This document shows positions 53,404 through 64,000 of a stretch of DNA of 64,000 bases, piece after piece. Both the position numbers and the translations under genes were made by a program. Source of the DNA: Phytopseudomonas straminea (GTDB lineage Bacteria; Pseudomonadota; Gammaproteobacteria; Pseudomonadales; Pseudomonadaceae); contig NZ_FOMO01000001.1 in assembly GCF_900112645.1 (NCBI RefSeq), positions 248,001-312,000 on the forward strand. The letters are read 5' to 3'. The notes under the pieces are model-generated. The model was given only the letters and a program-made list of their open reading frames with translations, made no database searches and was not told the origin of the DNA. Within the stretch, counting starts at the first letter, position 1. Each line of letters begins with the position of its first letter.

Positions 53404-54869
53404 CAATCGATTCCCAACTGGCTCCACATTTCATCGACCCGCTTGGTGACCGCTTCGTCCTTGACGATGGCGCGGCCCCATTCGCGGTCGGTCTCGCCCG
53501 GCCACTTGTGGGTGGCGTCCAGGCCCATCTTCGACCCCAGGCCGGAGACCGGCGAGGCGAAATCCAGATAGTCGATGGGCGTGTTCTCGATCATCACCGT
53601 ATCGCGCTTGGGGTCCATGCGCGTGGTGATGGCCCAGATCACGTCGTTCCAGTCCCGGGCGTTGATGTCGTCGTCGGTGACGATCACGAACTTGGTGTAC
53701 ATGAACTGGCGCAGGAACGACCACACCCCGAGCATCACGCGCTTGGCGTGCCCTGGGTACTGCTTCTTCATGGTCACCACCGCCATGCGGTAGGAACAGC
53801 CTTCGGGCGGCAGGTAGAAGTCGGTGATCTCCGGGAACTGCTTCTGCAGGATCGGCACGAACACCTCGTTCAGCGCCACGCCGAGAATCGCCGGCTCGTC
53901 TGGCGGCCGGCCAGTGTAGGTACTGTGATAGATCGGGTCGCGACGTCGGGTGATGCGCTCAACGGTGAACACCGGGAAGGTGTCGACCTCGTTGTAGTAG
54001 CCGGTGTGGTCGCCGTACGGGCCTTCCGGAGCGGTTTCGCCTGGATGGATCACGCCCTCAAGAACGATCTCGGCACTGGACGGCACCTGCAGATCGCTGC
54101 CAATGGCCTTGACCAACTCGGTGCGATGGCCGCGCAAGAGACCCGCGAAGGCGTATTCGGAGAGCGTGTCCGGCACTGGCGTCACGGCGCCGAGAATGGT
54201 CGCCGGGTCCGCGCCCAGGGCCACACACACCGGATAGGGTTTGCCCGGATGCTTCTGGCACCACTCGCGGTAATCCAGCGCGCCGCCGCGGTGGCTGAGC
54301 CAGCGCATGATCACCTTGTTGCGGCCGATCACCTGCTGGCGATAGATACCGAGATTCTGACGCTCCTTGTTCGGCCCCTTGGTGATGGTCAGGCCCCAGG
54401 TGATCAAGGGCGCCACGTCGCCCGGCCAGCAGTGCTGGATCGGCAACTTGGCCAGGTCGACATCGTCGCCCTCCTCGATCACTTCATGGCACGGCGCATC
54501 CTTGAGCACCTTGGGCGCCATGCTGATGACCTTCTTGAAGATCGGCAGCTTGCTCCAGGCATCCTTGAGCCCCCTCGGCGGCTCGGGCTCCTTGAGAAAG
54601 GCCAGCAGCTTGCCGATTTCGCGCAGCTCGGAAACGTCTTCTGCGCCCATGCCCAACGCCACGCGCTTGGGGGTGCCGAACAGGTTGCCGAGTACCGGAA
54701 CGCTGTGGCCGGTGGGGTTCTCGAACAGTAGTGCCGGGCCGCCCTTTTGCAGGGTGCGGTCGCACACCTCGGTCATCTCCAGGATAGGCGATACCGGCGC
54801 CTTGATGCGCTTGAGCTCGCCGCGCGCTTCCAGGCCGCGGATAAAGTCGCGCAGATCGCGATACTGCAT
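53403..54869 (-). CDS. ubiD: 4-hydroxy-3-polyprenylbenzoate decarboxylase UbiD
   Basis: Decarboxylates polyprenyl-4-hydroxybenzoate in ubiquinone synthesis using prenylated FMN made by UbiX. The 488 residues match the family length. Motifs include [36 protein letters not shown] near residue 280 and the C-terminal [14 protein letters not shown]. The N-terminus [14 protein letters not shown] is normal. It is co-transcribed with the overlapping flavin reductase gene. The rho terminator lies upstream of its promoter region. Confidence 0.95.
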   Translation of the reverse strand: MQYRDLRDFIRGLEARGELKRIKAPVSPILEMTEVCDRTLQKGGPALLFENPTGHSVPVLGNLFGTPKRVALGMGAEDVSELREIGKLLAFLKEPEPPRGLKDAWSKLPIFKKVISMAPKVLKDAPCHEVIEEGDDVDLAKLPIQHCWPGDVAPLITWGLTITKGPNKERQNLGIYRQQVIGRNKVIMRWLSHRGGALDYREWCQKHPGKPYPVCVALGADPATILGAVTPVPDTLSEYAFAGLLRGHRTELVKAIGSDLQVPSSAEIVLEGVIHPGETAPEGPYGDHTGYYNEVDTFPVFTVERITRRRDPIYHSTYTGRPPDEPAILGVALNEVFVPILQKQFPEITDFYLPPEGCSYRMAVVTMKKQYPGHAKRVMLGVWSFLRQFMYTKFVIVTDDDINARDWNDVIWAITTRMDPKRDTVMIENTPIDYLDFASPVSGLGSKMGLDATHKWPGETDREWGRAIVKDEAVTKRVDEMWSQLGID

Positions 54870-54950
54870 GCTGGAACCTCACTCGAATCGGGGCGCAAAG
54901 TTTAGCGCCGAAGTCGGACTTGCAGAACAGTCGATACTACAGACAAACAA

Positions 54951-54974
54951 AAGCCGGGTTTCCCCGGCTTTTTT
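54951..54974. terminator. Terminator downstream of rho
   Basis: AAGCCGGG and CCCGGCTT form a perfect 8-base stem with a TTTC loop. On the minus strand the stem is followed by TTGTTTG; on the plus strand by TTTT. It lies 15 bases after the rho stop codon. Confidence 0.85.
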
Positions 54975-54988
54975 GTGCTACCAGACCG

Positions 54989-56248
54989 TTACTTGCGCTT
55001 CATGGACATGAAGAACTCGTCGTTGGTCTTGGTAGCTTTGAGCTTGTCGATCAGGAACTCGATGGCAGCGATCTCGTCCATCGGGTGCAGCAGCTTGCGC
55101 AGAATCCACATGCGCTGCAGCTCGTCTTCGGCAGTCAACAACTCTTCGCGGCGAGTACCGGCGCGGTTGATGTTGATGGCTGGGAATACGCGCTTCTCCG
55201 CGATACGACGATCCAAGGGCAGCTCCATGTTGCCGGTGCCCTTGAATTCTTCGTAGATCACTTCGTCCATCTTCGAGCCGGTTTCGACCAGCGCGGTGGC
55301 GATGATGGTCAGCGAGCCGCCTTCTTCAATGTTACGCGCGGCGCCGAAGAAACGCTTGGGCTTCTCCAGGGCGTGGGCGTCGACACCACCGGTGAGTACC
55401 TTGCCGGAGCTCGGGATCACGGTGTTGTAGGCGCGGGCCAGACGGGTGATGGAGTCGAGCAGGATGACCACATCCTTCTTGTGCTCGACCAAGCGCTTGG
55501 CCTTCTCGATGACCATCTCGGCAACCTGCACGTGGCGGGTCGGTGGCTCGTCGAAGGTCGAGGCAACCACTTCGCCGCGCACGGTGCGCTGCATTTCGGT
55601 CACTTCTTCCGGGCGCTCGTCGATCAGCAGCACGATCAAATGGCACTCGGGATTGTTGCGGGTGATGTTCGAGGCGATGTTCTGCAGCATGATGGTCTTG
55701 CCCGCTTTCGGCGGGGCGACGATCAGGCCGCGCTGGCCCTTGCCGATCGGTGCGCAGAGGTCGATCACGCGGCCGGTGATGTCCTCGGTGGAGCCGTTGC
55801 CGGCTTCCATGGTCAGGCGCTGATTCGGGAACAGCGGCGTCAGGTTCTCGAACAGAATCTTGTTCTTGGCGTTTTCCGGACGGTCGAAGTTGATGCTGTC
55901 GACCTTGAGCAGGGCGAAGTAACGCTCGCCCTCTTTCGGCGGGCGGATCTTGCCGACGATGGTGTCACCGGTACGCAGGTTGAAGCGGCGGATCTGGCTC
56001 GGCGAGACGTAGATGTCATCGGGGCCGGCGAGATAGGAGGCGTCTGCGCTGCGCAAGAAGCCGAAGCCGTCCTGGAGAATCTCCAGCACGCCATCACCGG
56101 AAATTTCTTCACCGCCTTTGGCGTGCTTTTTCAACAGCGAGAAGATGACGTCCTGCTTGCGCGAACGGGCCATGTTCTCGATGCCCATCTGCTCGGCCAT
56201 TTCCAGCAGTTCGGTAATCGGCTTTTGCTTGAGTTCAGTCAGATTCAT
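54989..56248 (-). CDS. rho: Transcription termination factor Rho
   Basis: Hexameric RNA-dependent ATPase that ends transcription. The 419 residues equal E. coli Rho. The N-terminal helical domain starts [19 protein letters not shown]. The RNA-binding domain has [17 protein letters not shown]. The ATPase domain has Walker A PPKAGKT, followed by [13 protein letters not shown] and the Q/R loops in [12 protein letters not shown] and [20 protein letters not shown]. No recognisable Shine-Dalgarno sequence precedes ATG 56248. An upstream open frame of 60 codons overlaps the start. Rho is usually autoregulated through its leader. Confidence 0.97.
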   Translation of the reverse strand: MNLTELKQKPITELLEMAEQMGIENMARSRKQDVIFSLLKKHAKGGEEISGDGVLEILQDGFGFLRSADASYLAGPDDIYVSPSQIRRFNLRTGDTIVGKIRPPKEGERYFALLKVDSINFDRPENAKNKILFENLTPLFPNQRLTMEAGNGSTEDITGRVIDLCAPIGKGQRGLIVAPPKAGKTIMLQNIASNITRNNPECHLIVLLIDERPEEVTEMQRTVRGEVVASTFDEPPTRHVQVAEMVIEKAKRLVEHKKDVVILLDSITRLARAYNTVIPSSGKVLTGGVDAHALEKPKRFFGAARNIEEGGSLTIIATALVETGSKMDEVIYEEFKGTGNMELPLDRRIAEKRVFPAININRAGTRREELLTAEDELQRMWILRKLLHPMDEIAAIEFLIDKLKATKTNDEFFMSMKRK

Positions 56249-56449
56249 ATAGGAATGACGTATTTATAGAGGAGGGAATGGTAAGCATTGAGCTTGAGAG
56301 GCCGCACCGCGGGGAGGCGACAGGCGCCCGCTTTGTTGTCGAAAGTTCGATTAGGAATGCGTCGGCAGCGGCGTGCAGGGGGTCGCCTAGGAAAAGCGAC
56401 AGGCTCGAATGTAACATCGGCTTTGCGAAGGCGTCTAGCCTCCAGACAG
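56249..56449 (-). promoter_or_regulatory. rho leader region
   Basis: About 200 bases between the trxA terminator and rho, which must contain the rho promoter and leader. A minus-strand open frame (56417 to 56235) would end 14 bases inside rho. The bases just before the rho ATG (TACGTCATTCCTAT) lack a purine-rich ribosome site. In E. coli the leader mediates autogenous control; whether this open frame is translated is unknown. Confidence 0.4.
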
Positions 56450-56477
56450 AAAAAAGCCCCGTTGTCTACGGGGCTTT
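56450..56477 (-). terminator. Terminator downstream of trxA
   Basis: On the minus strand GCCCCGT and ACGGGGC form the stem, followed by TTTTTT. It lies 10 bases after the trxA stop codon. Confidence 0.85.
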
Positions 56478-56487
56478 TCGGCGACGC

Positions 56488-56814
56488 TTACAGGTTGGCG
56501 TCGATAAAGGCAGCCAGCTGCGACTTGGACAGGGCGCCGACCTTGGTGGCTTCGACGCTGCCGTTCTTGAACAGCATCAGAGTCGGGATGCCGCGCACGC
56601 CGTACTTGGGCGGAGTGTCCTGGTTTTCGTCGATGTTCAGTTTGCAAACCTTCAGTTTGCCCTGGTACTCCTTGGAGATTTCATCCAGCACCGGGGCGAT
56701 CATTTTGCACGGGCCGCACCATTCGGCCCAGTAGTCGACCAGTACCGGTCCGTCTGCCTGGATGACGTCCTGGTCGAAGCTGGCATCGCTTACATTGGTG
56801 ATGAATTCACTCAT
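56488..56814 (-). CDS. trxA: Thioredoxin 1
   Basis: General disulfide reductase of the cytoplasm. The 108 residues have the active site W32-C33-G-P-C36 in [12 protein letters not shown], and the cis-proline loop [14 protein letters not shown] 56814 starts [13 protein letters not shown], as in other pseudomonads; the longer frame to 56925 is not used. It lies upstream of rho on the same strand, with its own terminator between, and is divergent from ppx. Confidence 0.97.
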   Translation of the reverse strand: MSEFITNVSDASFDQDVIQADGPVLVDYWAEWCGPCKMIAPVLDEISKEYQGKLKVCKLNIDENQDTPPKYGVRGIPTLMLFKNGSVEATKVGALSKSQLAAFIDANL

Positions 56815-57069
56815 GGGAAGTCTCCGTGTTGGCACGCAATAACGATAAAAGTGGCGGCCATGATAGCCCGGCTCGCGTGTCACAGGAAGGCGCCCGCCAT
56901 TGAGCTCAGCCATAGAGGCTATCAACGTGGCCGATGGGCATAGCTAGGAATGATCCGCACCAGTAACGCCCTGCGGACAGCCGGCGCAGTGCCAGCACCG
57001 CGCGTATGCGTTGGCGTGCGCGGTCTATCGTGGCACGATGGCGGGGTTCTGCCTCGAGACTGATTGATC

Positions 57070-58575
57070 ATGCCGCAAACCCATTCCGAGTCCTTTCCCC
57101 TGGTCGCCGCCATCGACCTGGGCTCCAACAGCTTCCACATGGTGCTGGCCAAGGCCGACCATGGCGAGATTCGCATCCTTGAGCGACTCGGCGACAAGGT
57201 ACAGCTGGCGGCGGGCATCGATGAACAGCGCATGCTCAGCGAGGAAGCCATGCAGCGCGGCCTCGACTGTCTGAGCCGCTTCGCCCAGCTGACCACCAGC
57301 CTGCCCCAGGGCGCGGTGCGCATCGTCGGCACCAACGCCCTGCGTGAAGCGCGCAACCGCGCCGAATTCATCCGCCGGGCCGAAGCGCTGCTGGGCCATC
57401 AGGTAGAAGTGATTTCCGGGCGCGAGGAAGCACGCCTCATCTATCTGGGCGTTTCCCACACCATCGCCGACACGCCGGGCAAGCGCCTGGTCGCTGACAT
57501 CGGCGGCGGCAGTACCGAATTCATCATCGGCCAGCGCTTCGAGCCGTTACTGCGCGAAAGCCTGCAGATGGGCTGCGTCAGCTACACCCAGCGCTACTTC
57601 AAGGACGGCAAGATCACCCCGGCCCGTTATGCCCAGGCCTACACCGCCGCGCGCCTGGAGATCATGGGCATCGAGCATGCACTGACCCGCCTCGGCTGGC
57701 AGGACGCCGTGGGCGCCTCCGGCACTATCAAGGCCATCGGCCTGGCGATCCAGTCGGCGGGGCTGAGCAACAACGGCGAAGTCACCTCCGAGGGCATCGC
57801 CTGGCTCAAGCGCAAACTGTTCAAGTACGGCGATGTCGAGCGCATCGACCTGGACGGCGTGAAGCCCGACCGCCGGCCGATCTTCCCGGCCGGTCTGGCG
57901 ATTCTCGAAGCCATCTTCGATGCCTGCGAGCTGAACCGCATGAGCCATTCCGAAGGCGCGCTGCGCGAGGGCGTGCTCTATGACCTGCTCGGTCGCCACC
58001 AGCACGAGGACGTGCGCGAGCGCACCCTGTCGGCGTTCATGGAGCGCTACCACGTCGATCAGGAACAGGCAGCCCGGGTGGAAGCCAAAGCGCTGTCGGC
58101 CCTGGACAAGGTCGCCAAGGATTGGGAGCTGACCGACGACTGGCACCGCGAGCTGCTCAGCTGGGCCGCCAAGGTGCACGAAGTCGGCCTGGATATCGCC
58201 CACTACCAGTACCACAAGCACGGCGCCTACCTGATCGAACACTCCGACCTGGCCGGTTTCTCCCGCCAGGATCAGCAGATGCTCGCCCTGCTGGTGCGCG
58301 GCCACCGCCGCAACATCCCCAAGGAAAAGCTCACCGACTTCGGCGACGAGGGCGTCAAGCTGGTGCGCCTGTGCGTACTGCTGCGCTTCGCGATTCTGTT
58401 CCACCACATCCGTGGCAGCCAGAACATGCCCACTGTGCGCCTGAAAGCCGGCCCGTCGAGCCTGGCCATCGAATTCCCGCAGGGCTGGCTGGCCGCCAAC
58501 CCGCTGACCCAGGCGGATTTCGAAAGCGAAGCCGAGTGGCTCAAGCGCATCGACATGACCCTGACCGTAAGCTGA
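57070..58575 (+). CDS. ppx: Exopolyphosphatase
   Basis: Processively releases phosphate from polyphosphate; homologues also hydrolyse pppGpp. The 501 residues begin with the actin-fold [16 protein letters not shown] phosphate loop. [10 protein letters not shown] and [13 protein letters not shown] follow. The C-terminal HD-like helical domain has [23 protein letters not shown] 57070 is chosen over an in-frame TTG six bases earlier. It is divergent from trxA. ppk, its usual partner in pseudomonads, is not adjacent here. Confidence 0.95.
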   Translation: MPQTHSESFPLVAAIDLGSNSFHMVLAKADHGEIRILERLGDKVQLAAGIDEQRMLSEEAMQRGLDCLSRFAQLTTSLPQGAVRIVGTNALREARNRAEFIRRAEALLGHQVEVISGREEARLIYLGVSHTIADTPGKRLVADIGGGSTEFIIGQRFEPLLRESLQMGCVSYTQRYFKDGKITPARYAQAYTAARLEIMGIEHALTRLGWQDAVGASGTIKAIGLAIQSAGLSNNGEVTSEGIAWLKRKLFKYGDVERIDLDGVKPDRRPIFPAGLAILEAIFDACELNRMSHSEGALREGVLYDLLGRHQHEDVRERTLSAFMERYHVDQEQAARVEAKALSALDKVAKDWELTDDWHRELLSWAAKVHEVGLDIAHYQYHKHGAYLIEHSDLAGFSRQDQQMLALLVRGHRRNIPKEKLTDFGDEGVKLVRLCVLLRFAILFHHIRGSQNMPTVRLKAGPSSLAIEFPQGWLAANPLTQADFESEAEWLKRIDMTLTVS

Positions 58576-58584
58576 CGGCCGCGC

Positions 58585-58620
58585 GGGAGTCGGGTGCCCC
58601 GTCCGGCGTGACCGACTCCC
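58585..58620 (+). terminator. Hairpin after ppx
   Basis: GGGAGTCGG (58585-58593) and CCGACTCCC (58612-58620) form a perfect 9-base stem with an 18-base loop. No T-run follows, so intrinsic termination is doubtful. It begins 10 bases after the ppx stop. Confidence 0.45.
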
Positions 58621-58772
58621 CCATGCTTCATCTCGTCGCCGAAGCGGCGCACTCACCGCACGAAATCCTGCTAACAAGCTCTATTTCCGGCCTTTGTAAC
58701 TATTTTTGACAGCGGCGCAGACGTGCAGGCTAGAATCGGGCTCGCCCTTTTTGCCCGTGGAGTCTTGCCCCC

Positions 58773-60515
<1,743 letters not shown>

Positions 60516-60644
60516 CAGCCGCCCGACAGCGCGCCCAGCAGCGCCCTGCCTACCGGCGGGGCTGATGCGCGGCGGCTTGTGACAGATCGCCGCGCGGGAC
60601 TTCTCATCAGTCTGTAGACTCAGCAGGACTCCACCCCCGCGATC

Positions 60645-64000
<3,356 letters not shown>

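Noticed and set aside
58576..58772. Possible small RNA or tRNA gene between ppx and the antiporter
   Set aside because: Only one hairpin is seen; no cloverleaf, no T-loop GTTCGA motif and no terminator with T-run.

Overview
The window is chromosomal DNA from a gammaproteobacterium, almost certainly a Pseudomonas (sensu lato). It is GC-rich and densely coding, with typical pseudomonad gene neighbours: zapA - 6S RNA - 5-formyltetrahydrofolate cyclo-ligase, ubiD - flavin reductase, rho - trxA - ppx, and argA/argE beside Pit-DUF47. From memory, much of the order from argA to ppx matches the PA52xx region of P. aeruginosa. The first 25 kb and several junctions do not, so this is a different species; the P. 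mendocina/oleovorans/alcaligenes side of the genus is a guess. I see no prophage, insertion sequence, CRISPR array, rRNA or tRNA.

Layout. 0-5.5 kb: ada, then an acyl-CoA/acyl-ACP cluster (thiolase, long FabG-like reductase, MaoC-like hydratase and a small AraC-type regulator). 5.7-9 kb: MazG-like pyrophosphohydrolase, CmoM methyltransferase, two tandem DUF4136 lipoproteins and a SdiA-regulated-type beta-propeller protein. 9.2-16.7 kb: a phosphorelay block of bacteriophytochrome kinase, single-domain response regulator and two hybrid kinases. 16.8-18.6 kb: a small membrane protein and an MFS exporter. 18.7-23.6 kb: a chaperone operon of HscC (Hsp70) and two membrane proteins with degenerate J domains. 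23.9-30.5 kb: NCS2 purine permease, trmA, M20 carboxypeptidase, argA, argE. 30.7-35.2 kb: phosphate/triphosphate genes (Pit, DUF47, CYTH-CHAD triphosphatase) and a DUF502 membrane protein. 35.3-39.1 kb: orphan GspE-type ATPase, chemoreceptor, DUF2388 protein. 39.2-43.7 kb: gcvH-gcvT and an iron ABC permease and binding protein. 43.8-48.6 kb: compact ubiquinone hydroxylase operon (ygfB-pepP-ubiH-thioesterase-ubiI). 48.7-51.3 kb: ZapB-like protein, ZapA, 6S RNA, cyclo-ligase, a tiny protein, EVE protein and a FliL-like secreted protein. 51.4-58.6 kb: quinone oxidoreductase, flavin reductase, ubiD, rho, trxA, ppx. 58.8-64 kb: K+/H+ antiporter and mscK, which runs off the window end.

Between genes there are several repeat families: two copies of a long structured repeat (about 5.6 and 30.65 kb), two copies of a GTAGCC-type inverted repeat (about 1.25 and 25.2 kb), a GTTCCCACGC palindrome (25.28 kb) and a REP pair (17.1 kb). 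They sit at gene ends and the longest one shows paired changes between copies.

Most of the window is core-genome housekeeping. The least ordinary units are the HscC/double J-like membrane chaperone operon (HPD changed to RPD in both J domains), the phytochrome phosphorelay without a neighbouring heme oxygenase, and the structured repeat family. None is proven to be a new system by sequence reading alone.
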